Made by a program: the position numbers and the translations under genes. A stretch of 46,927 nt of DNA, taken from NCBI GenBank assembly GCA_947595635.1, contig CANQEU010000013.1, positions 1 to 46,927 on the forward strand, read 5' to 3'. This document shows positions 18,484-26,824 of this stretch, one piece after another. The stretch's first letter is position 1, and each line of letters begins with the position of its first letter. The DNA comes from an uncultured Clostridia bacterium. Its GTDB lineage: Bacteria > Bacillota > Clostridia > Oscillospirales > Acutalibacteraceae. The notes under the pieces were generated by a model. The model saw only the letters and a list, made by a program, of their open reading frames with translations, was not told where the DNA came from and did not search any database.

Positions 18484-19008
18484 ATGGCTAAAAAATATCA
18501 AAAAAAAATCGGCGCTCCGGAAAAGCCGCTTGAAAGCAAGAGAACAAAGAGGCTCAGGCTGACGATATGTATTTTATACGTTATAACAATTTCATTCAGC
18601 GCTCTGCCTTATGTTCAGATTTTAAAGGACGACGGAAACACCGGACTTTTAACTCTGTTTAATATGATGATCGACGGCTTCCGCTTCGGCTCGCAATATA
18701 CGGGCATTGCCATAATTTCTATAATTATGCTCGTTATACCCGTTACCGGCTTTCTGTTTGCTTCATTCGACAAAACGAACATATATAAATGTCTTGTCGG
18801 AATGCTTTGCTCAATATTGGGTATAGCGCTTATTTGCTTTGGCATAGGCAGTTATGTCAGTCTTGGAGGGATTTTTTCCATTATAACATATATCTTCATT
18901 ATGTTTTTATCGGTTTATCTTATGCTTGTTATATCAGCCGATAAGCACAATAAAATCGTTGACTACAACGAAAAAAAGCCGAAGCACAACTTTACGGTTG
19001 AAAAATAA
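18484..19008 (+). CDS. Hypothetical four-helix membrane protein
   Basis: 174 residues, not a family I recognise. A basic cytoplasmic N-terminus (1-25, KKYQKK...KRTKRLR) leads into four hydrophobic segments (about 27-45, 73-95, 101-127 and 130-150) and a charged C-terminal tail. GAGAGG lies 8 nt upstream. Its position 26 nt after ppa suggests co-transcription; nothing in the sequence links it to pyrophosphate. Confidence 0.75.
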   Translation: MAKKYQKKIGAPEKPLESKRTKRLRLTICILYVITISFSALPYVQILKDDGNTGLLTLFNMMIDGFRFGSQYTGIAIISIIMLVIPVTGFLFASFDKTNIYKCLVGMLCSILGIALICFGIGSYVSLGGIFSIITYIFIMFLSVYLMLVISADKHNKIVDYNEKKPKHNFTVEK

Positions 19009-19246
19009 TCGGGTTTTACCTTGCGAGGCTTGATATATAACGATAAAAATTATTTAAGCCTACGGTAATCTCACAGCTTGAACGCCGTTTTTTAAGGCTT
19101 TATCTGTTTGCATAGTTTCACAACCGGCTATGGCACACGCTTTGATGTCTTTTTTGCAGATTTTTATTTTAAATAAAAAATTTCAGCCTTGCATATCGCA
19201 TGGCTTTGTTATAACAATTAAAATACTGGGAACAAGGAGCAAAGTT

Positions 19247-20305
19247 ATGTGTGCAATGTCAGAAAACGAATATAAAAATATGATACATACCATTGTAGTA
19301 CCTGAAAACCTCACATATGAAGAAAAAGAGGGGAAATTTCAGCCGCTAATTAATTATCTTAAGTCCAACACCCCGGACAAGTTATTTCGGTTTCGAAACT
19401 GCAAAGAAAGAACTTTTAATGAGTTTGACCAAGACATACTCGACTTTTCACCTGCGTATAAAATGAATGATGACTTTGATGGTATGCTTTATTTCGATAA
19501 AGATTACATCAGGAAAACGTTAATTTCTACGGTAACATCACAAAAATTCAATGCAATTATTAATAATGCAATGAACAGTAGTGCATTTCCGGCAGTAAAA
19601 AAAGACAAGTTTTTAGAAAATATCCTCCAACAAACTGTAGATACATTATCACATCTTACGCCCGAAGATATAAATTTAATGGTAAGCCAATTTATTGACT
19701 TTGCAACGGAAGATTATAATAAACGAATGACCTTTATCAGTCAAGTAACACAAAATCAGAAAATAGCTTGTTTATCACAGAGTGTTGAATCAACTGCGAT
19801 GTGGGGATACTACGCAAATAACGGAACCGGTTTCGCACTATCCTATGATTTACGGGAATCACGTTTTCAAGAATATTGCCTAATTCCAGTCATTTACAGT
19901 GATGAGCGTTTCGATGCAACAGAATATGCTGAATGGTTGCTACAGCAACAAATTTTGCAGCGAATTCTGATAAATTCAAACGCATATAAACTATATCAGT
20001 TATTTCGGTTTTTTATACCGTGTCCGGACTTATTTATGGCTACAAAGATTTTAATTCACAAAGCAACCTGTTGGTGCCACGAAAAAGAATGGCGGCTGAT
20101 TTTCTGTGAGAAAAATGCTCAGAGTGAAAAATATCCTCACATATTCAAAAAGCCAACAGCACTCTACCTTGGAAAAAATATAAGTGCCATTCACGAAAAG
20201 ATATTGCGCCATATTGCCGTGGAAAAGAATATTCCCGTTTATAAAATGATGATATGTGAGGGCAACCAGACCTATAGTTTATATCCACAACGAATTGAAT
20301 TATAA
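19247..20305 (+). CDS. DUF2971 family protein
   Basis: Protein of about 352 residues with the features of DUF2971: an N-terminal LFRFRNCKERTFNEFDQ block, then IACLSQSVESTAMWGYYANNG followed by TGFALSYD, and later WCHEKEWRLIF. The biochemical role of the family is unknown; members are common in accessory regions and near defence genes. I start at the ATG at 19247, with AAGGAG 7 nt upstream; a longer frame from 19130 lacks such a site. The gene stands alone, is more AT-rich than its neighbours and ends in its own terminator, all of which suggest acquired DNA. Confidence 0.8.
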   Translation: MCAMSENEYKNMIHTIVVPENLTYEEKEGKFQPLINYLKSNTPDKLFRFRNCKERTFNEFDQDILDFSPAYKMNDDFDGMLYFDKDYIRKTLISTVTSQKFNAIINNAMNSSAFPAVKKDKFLENILQQTVDTLSHLTPEDINLMVSQFIDFATEDYNKRMTFISQVTQNQKIACLSQSVESTAMWGYYANNGTGFALSYDLRESRFQEYCLIPVIYSDERFDATEYAEWLLQQQILQRILINSNAYKLYQLFRFFIPCPDLFMATKILIHKATCWCHEKEWRLIFCEKNAQSEKYPHIFKKPTALYLGKNISAIHEKILRHIAVEKNIPVYKMMICEGNQTYSLYPQRIEL

Positions 20306-20314
20306 ATACAAAAT

Positions 20315-20356
20315 GACCATGCAAGTGCACTTTGCCTTACATGGTCGTTCTTTTTT
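20315..20356 (+). terminator. Terminator of the DUF2971 gene
   Basis: GACCATG/CATGGTC stem with an inner AAGTGCACTT palindrome, followed by a run of T. Confidence 0.8.
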
Positions 20357-20368
20357 GCCCGGTTAGAA

Positions 20369-20417
20369 GGTCTCAAACTGTACTATCGGATTTCAATCCT
20401 ACCGTGTGGGTGAGACC
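20369..20417. repeat. Isolated inverted repeat GGTCTCA...TGAGACC
   Basis: Seven-bp arms at 20369-20375 and 20411-20417 enclose a 35-nt region with smaller pairings (CGG/CCG, GGATT/AATCC). It lies between two convergent transcription units. No second copy was noticed in the window and the role is unknown. Confidence 0.45.
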
Positions 20418-20500
20418 GCCTTGCAACGGTATTGATTAGCGAGCTTCTCTCGCTTATATTCACGCCTGCGCGCTGAGTGGATGATTTCGGATTTGAAGAT

Positions 20501-22015
20501 TTAATGGTTAAGATTTATCCACAAAGCGGGGCGAACGGCTTCTCTATCGTCGTCTAGATTTTCTCCGTACTCATCGACATCGCCATCATCGAGGATATTG
20601 GCGGCGTAACCCTTACTGTAGCCGGGCGACCGTAGCCACCACCAACAGTTGCCGTTGTCGATAACTATATACTCTGCTCCGTTGGCAACAGCATAATCTG
20701 TGGGTTTGCATTGTCTTTCCGTATCGGAATTAAAATATTTATTCGCTTCGGTTATACTGAGCAAGAATGTCTGATCCTGTGTTACATTGCCCGGATCGGT
20801 GCTATATGAGGGATTTCTATCGGCAGATACTGTTTCCGTGGAAATCATTGCTTTTTCATCATCAGAAAACGCAGTGTTAATAAAATCGTTGTTTAACCAC
20901 TTTCGAAGTGTGCAGTTTTCCCAAGTAGCGTATAAAAATTCACTTGTATTATATTGCTTGTAATCAAGAGCATATTTACTGATAACAAGCACTTTTCCAT
21001 CCTTTTTATCAAGCACAAGCCATTCTATATTTTCTTGTCCGTTTGAAATATTATTGTCCTGCTCGTATAAGCCAAAGGATACATAATCACCAGCCTTGGC
21101 AACATTCAGTTTCTCAACCTTGTACTTATCGTAAATCGAATTGGCTTTATCAGTGCTATCTTTGAATCCGTCTAACGCTACTAAAGCCTCGTATGCCTCC
21201 ACATTGTTTCCTGCATTCATTAATGCTATCGCATTGTTATATTTAATATCAGGAATAATAACAGCGTTCAAAACAATGATAAATGCAATGATAGCACAAA
21301 TGATTGGCGTTGTAATTATAGCAATTTTTTTATCGCGTTTTTCCTTTTCAAGCTCTTGCCTTTCTATTTCGGCTTTCTTTTCGGCTTCCGCTTTTTTTAA
21401 CGCCGCTTCATTCGCCTCAAGCTTTTTTACATCAAGCGCGGCGGTGAGAATTTTCTTGTTTGCATGGCACAAATGACAGTCTTCTTCATCATTTTTATTG
21501 ATTGCTCCACAGGTGCATATCCACAAATCGCGGTCATCTGTTACGACAAAATCCGCATGGTTGACGGTATCGCGCAGATACTGTTCGCAAAGCGCGCCCA
21601 GCTTCTCTTTCAAGGTTTGCGCCGATGCAAGAGGCTTCCATTCAGCGCCGTTTGATTCCCATATTGTGCCGTCGGTGAACACAACGCCTGTGCATTCACA
21701 GCTAAATGAACGAGTTATGCTTTCGGGCAATACAACGGCGTTTTTCTGCCCAAATTCAGAATCACGCGAAACAGATAAATCAAGATACTGATATTCATCA
21801 ATCCCCCGTAATTTTACGCCCGAAACATCAAATGCTCCTACGGATATTTTAACAGCCTTTATTGTATTAGGAGATATGCTTTTAAATTTTATCTGCGCCA
21901 ACATCCTTCCTGTCTTACTATCCTTCAAAAGTGCTCCCGCCTCAATCAGCAGCGGAGAGGCCTCCGCGTAAAGCTGCTCCGGCAAAGTAAACAGCCTTTG
22001 GTATCTTTCGCTCAT
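20501..22015 (-). CDS. Zinc-ribbon, single-pass membrane protein with DUF6273 domain
   Basis: 504 residues from the ATG at 22015 (GGGAG 10 nt upstream; a longer open frame to 22192 overlaps the preceding gene). Order: an N-terminal region of unknown fold (1-160), a four-Cys zinc ribbon (C167, C169, C180, C183), a Glu/Lys coiled coil (195-228), one transmembrane helix (231-254), a TPR-like A-x-x-L-x-x-x-G segment (262-290), and a C-terminal DUF6273-type domain (about 308-504) with WWWLRSPG and VRPALWI. The last domain is common in Clostridia and has a C-type-lectin-like pattern; its ligand is unknown. With an N-terminal cytoplasmic ribbon the DUF6273 domain would face outward. Forms a two-gene operon with the small membrane protein upstream. 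Confidence 0.82.
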   Translation of the reverse strand: MSERYQRLFTLPEQLYAEASPLLIEAGALLKDSKTGRMLAQIKFKSISPNTIKAVKISVGAFDVSGVKLRGIDEYQYLDLSVSRDSEFGQKNAVVLPESITRSFSCECTGVVFTDGTIWESNGAEWKPLASAQTLKEKLGALCEQYLRDTVNHADFVVTDDRDLWICTCGAINKNDEEDCHLCHANKKILTAALDVKKLEANEAALKKAEAEKKAEIERQELEKEKRDKKIAIITTPIICAIIAFIIVLNAVIIPDIKYNNAIALMNAGNNVEAYEALVALDGFKDSTDKANSIYDKYKVEKLNVAKAGDYVSFGLYEQDNNISNGQENIEWLVLDKKDGKVLVISKYALDYKQYNTSEFLYATWENCTLRKWLNNDFINTAFSDDEKAMISTETVSADRNPSYSTDPGNVTQDQTFLLSITEANKYFNSDTERQCKPTDYAVANGAEYIVIDNGNCWWWLRSPGYSKGYAANILDDGDVDEYGENLDDDREAVRPALWINLNH

Positions 22016-22029
22016 TTTTAAAATCTCCC

Positions 22030-22305
22030 TTACAGCTCCGGAAGCTCGTCGATGACCTCTTCCTTTTTCTCGTCCGGCTTTGGCCCAATATGCAGAGAAT
22101 GCACATCGTCTACCAACTGACCGAAGCCATATAAAAGCCAAGATGACATAAAGGTTATAATTCCTCCCAAAAGCGCAATAAAGGCTAACCACGCTGGGAT
22201 TTCTAAAGCCAGTAACACAACAAAGCCCACAAGCCCCGCAGCCAAAAATACTACTCCGAAAACCATCGCCAGTATCATAATCTTTTTGCCAACATTGCTA
22301 TACAT
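22030..22305 (-). CDS. Small membrane protein, two helices
   Basis: About 91 residues; the ATG at 22305 has GGAGG 8 nt upstream, whereas the TTG at 22320 overlaps that site. Two hydrophobic stretches (about 8-30 and 34-58) and a charged C-terminus (PKPDEKKEEVIDELPEL). No family recognised. It is encoded 14 nt before the DUF6273 gene and shares its promoter, so it may be a partner in the membrane. Confidence 0.75.
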   Translation of the reverse strand: MYSNVGKKIMILAMVFGVVFLAAGLVGFVVLLALEIPAWLAFIALLGGIITFMSSWLLYGFGQLVDDVHSLHIGPKPDEKKEEVIDELPEL

Positions 22306-22471
22306 AATTTCATCCTCCAATAATGTTTAAAATTTGAGTATACAACATAATCAAGTATATCTGAAATGTTACCCCAGAAAGCGATTTATGAAGCTACAAA
22401 TCAAAATTTAATCTCCGATAATGAAACAAATTTTTTTATTCATCAAAAAAATTATATAGCTTTCTAAAGCT

Positions 22472-22522
22472 TTCACTTACATAATACAACTCGTTTTGTG
22501 TTTTGTCAATACATTATGTGAA
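22472..22522. promoter_or_regulatory. Promoter with flanking inverted repeat, candidate XRE operator
   Basis: The minus strand has TTGACA (22504-22509), a 17-bp spacer and TATTAT (22481-22486), driving the DUF6273 operon. The promoter is framed by inverted arms: TTCAC-tta-CATAAT at 22472-22485 and ATTATGTGAA at 22513-22522. The XRE regulator gene starts 54 bp away in the other direction, so the arms may be its operator; this is inference. Confidence 0.55.
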
Positions 22523-22575
22523 TTTTGCTAAATTTTTTATTCCTCTGCATTTATGATAGTTAAAGAGGTGATTTT

Positions 22576-22908
22576 ATGAAATTTGGCGACAGACTACGCA
22601 TATTGATTGAGGAAAGAAATATCACGCAAAAGAATTTGGCTAACAAATTAAATATTGCCCCCTCTACAGTAAGCAGCTATGCACAAAACACAAGGGAACC
22701 TGACTTTGAAACCTTAAAAATGATTGCAAGCTATTTTAACGTAACTACCGATTATTTACTCGGCTATAAATCTAATGATGCGGGAACTACCCGGCAGGAG
22801 GATGACCTTTTGCGTATCTTTCGCCTTTTATCTCCCAACCAACGTGAAATATGCATTGAGCAGTGCAAGGTATTTATAAAATTCAATCAAAAAAATGAAA
22901 ACGGCTGA
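22576..22908 (+). CDS. XRE-family transcriptional regulator
   Basis: 110 residues. Residues about 5-62 form a classic Cro/C1-type helix-turn-helix (ITQKNLANKLNIAPSTVSSY, then the NVTTDYLLG tail common to phage-like repressors). The C-terminal 40 residues (LLRIFRLLSPNQREICIEQ) are a likely dimerisation part. AGAGGTG lies upstream. It is divergent from the DUF6273 operon across a 270-bp region that carries a promoter and an inverted repeat, and may control that operon and itself. Confidence 0.85.
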   Translation: MKFGDRLRILIEERNITQKNLANKLNIAPSTVSSYAQNTREPDFETLKMIASYFNVTTDYLLGYKSNDAGTTRQEDDLLRIFRLLSPNQREICIEQCKVFIKFNQKNENG

Positions 22909-22938
22909 GCATTTCAGTTCATTACGCTTAGCCGTTTT
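22898..22938 (+). terminator. Terminator of the XRE regulator gene
   Basis: AAAACGGCTGAGC pairs with GCTTAGCCGTTTT (one mismatch) and overlaps the stop codon. Confidence 0.75.
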
Positions 22939-23044
22939 AGTCTTTGAAGAAATCTATTTTTACTAAAAAATAATCACTCATTAATTTTCTAACTCAAAAA
23001 GTACCCTTTACGCAAAATCAATCAAGGTTAATATTCCTTTCAGC

Positions 23045-23080
23045 GCACAAAAGCCCCGACATTCGTCGGGGCTTTTGTGC
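23045..23080 (-). terminator. Terminator of nrdDG, bidirectional
   Basis: Perfect 16-bp stem with an ATTC loop and A/T tracts inside the stem ends, 11 bp after the nrdG stop. Confidence 0.9.
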
Positions 23081-23090
23081 GTTTGTTGCT

Positions 23091-23621
23091 TTATATTTTA
23101 TCAAGGTCGCACAGTACTGTTTTTCCGCTTTTGAGTGAAGCCTGCACATCAATTATCCGCTGATTGGACGAGCCTCTGAACTTTAGCGACGGGTTCTTCA
23201 GCGCTTCAACAAATTCACCGTCAACAAGAATATCTATCATTCTTAATAGCTCACGGGTTTTCTTGTTTTCATCGGCAAATTTTCCGTTTAAGTCCTTTTC
23301 AAAATCGTATCCTGTATAACACCATACATTTTTTTCGGGAAAGCGCTCCCTCACAGCCTTTAATAGCTCTATAAGCTCCGGCTGATTTTTGGGGTCGAAC
23401 GGCTCGCCGCCGAGCAGACTGATACCTCTTATATATGTCTTGTCAAGGCAGGATAGAATATAATCCGCTGTCTCGGCAGTGTATGGCTCGCCGTAGTTAA
23501 AGTCCCAAGCCTCGCTGTTAAAGCAGCCCTTGCACCTGTGTGTGCAGCCGCTTACAAAAAGCGACACGCGCACTCCTGTGCCGTTTGCTATGTCTATAGG
23601 CTTTATTGACGCGTAATTCAT
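23091..23621 (-). CDS. nrdG: Anaerobic ribonucleotide reductase activase NrdG
   Basis: 176-residue radical-SAM enzyme that places the glycyl radical on NrdD under anaerobic conditions. The [4Fe-4S] motif is CTHRCKGC (Cys26, Cys30, Cys33), followed by SLLGGEPF (the GGE motif that contacts SAM). Length and spacing are typical. It is 12 nt after nrdD and translated from the same transcript. Confidence 0.96.
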   Translation of the reverse strand: MNYASIKPIDIANGTGVRVSLFVSGCTHRCKGCFNSEAWDFNYGEPYTAETADYILSCLDKTYIRGISLLGGEPFDPKNQPELIELLKAVRERFPEKNVWCYTGYDFEKDLNGKFADENKKTRELLRMIDILVDGEFVEALKNPSLKFRGSSNQRIIDVQASLKSGKTVLCDLDKI

Positions 23622-23633
23622 ATCGACCGTTCC

Positions 23634-25760
23634 TTACAGGTGCAAAACTCTTGCCTTGATTTCCTTAGTTTTGCCGACGTTCCAATAATTCTCGCCGAGA
23701 TAACCGCAGGTGCGTCTTGTTACGCTCATCATAGCCTGATCTTTGTTGCCGCAGTTGGGGCATTCCCACTCATAGTCGTCGTTTATCTTTATCTCGCCGT
23801 CAAAGCCGCAGCAAGAGCAGTAGTCGCTCTTAGTGTTGAACTCGGCATATTGAATGTTGTCATAGATAAATTTAACTACCTCGGACAGCGCAGAGAGGTT
23901 ATTGGTGATGTTCGGGATCTCTACATAGCTTATCGCGCCGCCGCTTGAAATCTTCTGGAACTGGCTTTCAAATTTAAATTTCTCAAAGGCGTCTATATTC
24001 TCTCTTACATCAACGTGATATGAGTTTGTGTAATAGCCCTTGTCTGTAATATCCGGAATTGAGCCAAAGCGCTTTTTATCTATACGAGCAAAGCGATAGC
24101 ACAAAGACTCGGCAGGCGTGCCGTAAAGAGCAAAGCCGATGTTTGTCTCCTTCTTCCATCTCTCGCAGGTGTTGCGCAGGTAATTCATCAGCTTAAGCGC
24201 AAATTCCTTACCCTCATCCGTTGTATGACTTTTGCCGGTCATAAGCTTTGTGACTTCGTATATGCCGATATAACCAAGCGATATGCTTGAATATCCGCCG
24301 TAAAGGAATTTATCAATGGTCTCGTTGTGCTTCAGTCTTGCTATAGCTCCATACTGCCAATGAACCGGGCTTACGTCCGAGCGCACTCCCTTTAACGCAT
24401 TGTGGCGGCACATAAGAGCCTCAAAGCATATATCGAGCCTCTCGTCAAGCAGACTCCAGAATCTGTCCATATCGCCGTTGGCTATTATGCCTATCTGCGG
24501 CAGATTTATTGATACAACGCCCTGATTGAAGCGTCCCTCGAATTTGTAATTTCCGTTTTCGTCCTTCCACGGAGCAAGGAACGAACGGCAGCCCATCGGA
24601 GAAAATACGTTGCCCTCATAATTTTCTCTCATTTTCTTTGCGGAGATATAGTCGGGATACATTCTTTTTGCCGAGCATCTTACCGCAAGGTCGGTGATAT
24701 AGTCGTATTTTCCGCCCTTAAGGCAGTTGTTTTCATCAAGAACATAAACAAGCTTCGGGAAAGCCGGAGTAATATAAACACCCTTGGCGTTTTTGATGCC
24801 CTGAAGCCTCTGTCTCAGGATTTCTTCGATAATAAGCGCGTTTTCTTCAATATACGGGTCATCGTCGCGCAAATAGAGGAAAATCGTTACAAACGGAGAC
24901 TGACCGTTTGTTGTCATCAAAGTATTTATCTGATACTGGATAGTCTGTACGCCGGATTTAAGCTCTTCTGTTATTCTCTCGTTTACAAGTCTTTCGATAA
25001 TCTCGTCAGAAACCTCGCCCCTGCACTCGTTAACTATATGGCTGCGGAACTTTTCGCGGCTGCGGCGCAGATAGCGGCCAAGGTGAGAAATATCTACCGA
25101 CTGTCCGCCGTACTGGTTTGACGCAACATTTGCTATAATCTGCGTCATAACATTGCAGGCAACCTGAAAGCTCTTTGGCGTTTCAATAAGCTTGCCGTTA
25201 ATCATTGTGCCGTTTTCAAGCATGTCGCCTATATTGATAAGGCAGCAGTTGAAGATAGGCTGAACAAAATAGTCTGCGTCGTGGAAGTGTATAACTCCGT
25301 CGTCATGAGCCTTTGAGATCCTTTCGGGGAGAAGTATTCTTCTTGTTAAATCCCTTGATACCTCGCCGGCTATATAGTCACGCTGAGTCGCGGCGATCGC
25401 CGTATTCTTGTTGCTGTTCTCCTCGGCAAGCTCCTTGTTTTCATTGTTCAGGAGCTGGAGTATGCTTTCATCCGTTGTGTTTTGCTTGCGGACAAGCGCT
25501 CTTGTATAGCGGTAAATTATATAGGTCTTTGCAAGCAAATACTTATTGAGCTCAACAAGCTTGGATTCGATTATGTCCTGAATTTGCTCAACCGCCATGG
25601 TGTCGGTCGCGTAATTTTCGACATAAGAGATAATATCCTCTATAGTCCTGGTGCTGATGCGCTCGTTTCCCGGAACCTCAGCGTTCGCCTTTAGGATTGC
25701 CTGACGGATTTTATCCGGCTCATAGTCAACCAAATTTCCGTTTCTTTTCTGTACTCTCAT
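23634..25760 (-). CDS. nrdD: Anaerobic (class III) ribonucleoside-triphosphate reductase NrdD
   Basis: 708-residue enzyme that reduces NTPs to dNTPs without oxygen. An N-terminal ATP-cone (about 1-95, RVQKRNGNLVDYEPDKIRQAI) senses ATP/dATP. The C-terminus has a zinc site (CSCCG and CPNCG, about 645-665) and the radical loop RRTCGYLG with glycyl residue Gly686. AGGAG precedes the ATG. It is the only ribonucleotide reductase in the window, in line with a strictly anaerobic life. The promoter is covered by NrdR-like boxes. Confidence 0.97.
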   Translation of the reverse strand: MRVQKRNGNLVDYEPDKIRQAILKANAEVPGNERISTRTIEDIISYVENYATDTMAVEQIQDIIESKLVELNKYLLAKTYIIYRYTRALVRKQNTTDESILQLLNNENKELAEENSNKNTAIAATQRDYIAGEVSRDLTRRILLPERISKAHDDGVIHFHDADYFVQPIFNCCLINIGDMLENGTMINGKLIETPKSFQVACNVMTQIIANVASNQYGGQSVDISHLGRYLRRSREKFRSHIVNECRGEVSDEIIERLVNERITEELKSGVQTIQYQINTLMTTNGQSPFVTIFLYLRDDDPYIEENALIIEEILRQRLQGIKNAKGVYITPAFPKLVYVLDENNCLKGGKYDYITDLAVRCSAKRMYPDYISAKKMRENYEGNVFSPMGCRSFLAPWKDENGNYKFEGRFNQGVVSINLPQIGIIANGDMDRFWSLLDERLDICFEALMCRHNALKGVRSDVSPVHWQYGAIARLKHNETIDKFLYGGYSSISLGYIGIYEVTKLMTGKSHTTDEGKEFALKLMNYLRNTCERWKKETNIGFALYGTPAESLCYRFARIDKKRFGSIPDITDKGYYTNSYHVDVRENIDAFEKFKFESQFQKISSGGAISYVEIPNITNNLSALSEVVKFIYDNIQYAEFNTKSDYCSCCGFDGEIKINDDYEWECPNCGNKDQAMMSVTRRTCGYLGENYWNVGKTKEIKARVLHL

Positions 25761-25853
25761 ACCCTTTCGCTCCTAACCTTTCTTAAATTCTTTTATAATT
25801 AATTATTATTTTATGCCGCTTATCCGTATATCTTGTTGCATTTTTTCGCAAGA

Positions 25854-25903
25854 CAACAACATCTTGTGATTACCATTATAATCAAGACACAACATATAGT
25901 CAA
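25854..25903 (-). promoter_or_regulatory. nrdD promoter overlapped by paired NrdR-like boxes
   Basis: Minus strand: TTGACT (25898-25903), 17-bp spacer, TATAAT (25875-25880). A box at 25887-25902 agrees with the NrdR consensus ACACWATATATWGTGT at 13 of 16 positions and covers the -35 and spacer. A weaker box at 25854-25869 (11 of 16) covers the expected start of transcription. Their 33-bp spacing puts both on about the same face of the helix, as known for the ATP-cone repressor NrdR. Confidence 0.65.
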
Positions 25904-26129
25904 GAATTTTTTTAAATTTTTTCCAAATTTTACACATTTTGCATCAATATATAACCTTGCGTATAGCCAAAAAAGCAGGATATAAAGAAAAAATCAAATA
26001 AAATTTTAACATAATATGATGACGAAAATTTAAAACGCTTTTTCAACGCTTGTTGATAATTATATCACTTAAAAATTATTATGTTATTATTAAAAAAGAA
26101 TTATAATTGAATTTCAGCGCCAAAAAAAC

Positions 26130-26145
26130 ACACTATATTTTGTGT
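26130..26145. promoter_or_regulatory. Distal NrdR-like box
   Basis: ACACTATATTTTGTGT fits the NrdR consensus at 15 of 16 positions, about 370 bp before nrdD. A weaker partner lies 30 bp away at 26160-26175 (11 of 16). No convincing promoter overlaps them. Confidence 0.4.
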
Positions 26146-26227
26146 ATTACTGCCAAAGATTTCAATATATTGATTTTGGGGAATTAAATTTATTAAAATC
26201 AGACAAAAATAAGAAAACAAAAAATAA

Positions 26228-26251
26228 CCGCAGCAAACTTAATTGCAGCGG
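26228..26251 (-). terminator. Possible second terminator after tRNA-Ile
   Basis: CCGCAGCAA/TTGCAGCGG stem with one A-A mismatch; the minus strand continues with TTATTTTTTG. Confidence 0.4.
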
Positions 26252-26380
26252 CTATTCTTCGTTGTCACAAGAAAAAATTTATGCGGCAGCTTATTTTATT
26301 GAATTGTATTGATTTTAATTCTCGCAAGGCTTATCTTCAAAGGAAAGATTAATGTTAAAAGCACGTCTTTGCGTTTACAT

Positions 26381-26412
26381 AAAAATCGCGGCAAGCCGTA
26401 ACGACTTGCCGC
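26381..26412 (-). terminator. Terminator of tRNA-Ile
   Basis: GCGGCAAG/CTTGCCGC stem directly after the CCA end, then ATTTTTA on the minus strand. Confidence 0.8.
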
Positions 26413-26416
26413 AATG

Positions 26417-26493
26417 TGGTGGACCATCAGGGACTCGAACCCCGGACCAACCGGTTATGAGCCGGTTGCTCTAACCAACTGAGCTAATGGTCC
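26417..26493 (-). tRNA. tRNA-Ile2 (CAU anticodon)
   Basis: 77-nt cloverleaf with encoded CCA. The anticodon stem CCGG/CCGG... closes a CTCATAA loop, the pattern of isoleucine-2 tRNA whose C34 is changed to lysidine by TilS so that it reads AUA. The acceptor GGACCAT/ATGGTCC also fits Ile2 better than elongator tRNA-Met. Confidence 0.88.
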
Positions 26494-26617
26494 TTGCTGC
26501 GCTTGATTTTCAAGTGCCATAATATTATATCAATATAATTTTACCTTGTCAATATTTTTTTCAGGAAAAATTGGGTTATTTTAAAAAAATGATTTTTAAA
26601 AGAGATTAAAAAAATTA

Positions 26618-26646
26618 TTGATTTTAAAACCGTGAGGTGATATAAT
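26618..26646 (+). promoter_or_regulatory. Promoter of tRNA-Ala
   Basis: TTGATT, 17-bp spacer, TATAAT; the tRNA begins 17 bp after the -10. Confidence 0.75.
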
Positions 26647-26663
26647 ACAAAAGTAAAGCACAC

Positions 26664-26739
26664 GGGGGCGTAGCTCAGCTGGGAGAGCGCTGCGTTCGCA
26701 ACGCAGAGGTCAAGAGTTCGATCCTCTCCGTCTCCACCA
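26664..26739 (+). tRNA. tRNA-Ala (CGC anticodon)
   Basis: 76-nt cloverleaf with encoded CCA. Anticodon stem CTGCG/CGCAG closes TTCGCAA, giving anticodon CGC for GCG codons. The acceptor stem carries the G3-U70 wobble pair that marks alanine tRNAs. Confidence 0.92.
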
Positions 26740-26780
26740 AAAACACAAAAGCCGCCATTATAGGCGGCTTTTGTGTTTTT
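26739..26780 (+). terminator. Terminator of tRNA-Ala, bidirectional
   Basis: Perfect 18-bp stem around a 6-nt loop, with A-rich and T-rich ends; directly after the tRNA. Confidence 0.9.
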
Positions 26781-26824
26781 ATACATGTTTTTTACACGTT
26801 TTTTTGCGTTATATTATCTAAATC

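Larger units (their letters stand above)
25761..26416. other. AT-rich nrd upstream region
   Basis: This region of 656 bp has no coding frame I would support. It holds the nrdD promoter with two NrdR-like boxes (25854-25903), one strong distal NrdR-like box (26130-26145), a hairpin at 26228-26251 with a T-rich minus-strand tail, and the tRNA-Ile terminator. Confidence 0.6.

Noticed and set aside
20369..20417. Degenerate CRISPR repeat
   Set aside because: Only one copy, no spacers of regular length and no cas gene in the window.
20501..22015. Diversity-generating retroelement target (C-terminal lectin-like DUF6273 domain)
   Set aside because: No reverse transcriptase, no accessory gene and no template repeat matching the C-terminal coding region were found nearby.
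25761..26416. Small genes in the nrd upstream region
   Set aside because: Frames are short, AT-rich and lack ribosome sites; the region is better explained as regulatory.
26541..26786. Open frame antisense to tRNA-Ala with a GEDRTLDLCVANAALSQLSYAP segment
   Set aside because: This is the well-known false protein produced by translating the complement of a tRNA gene; it spans the tRNA and its terminator.
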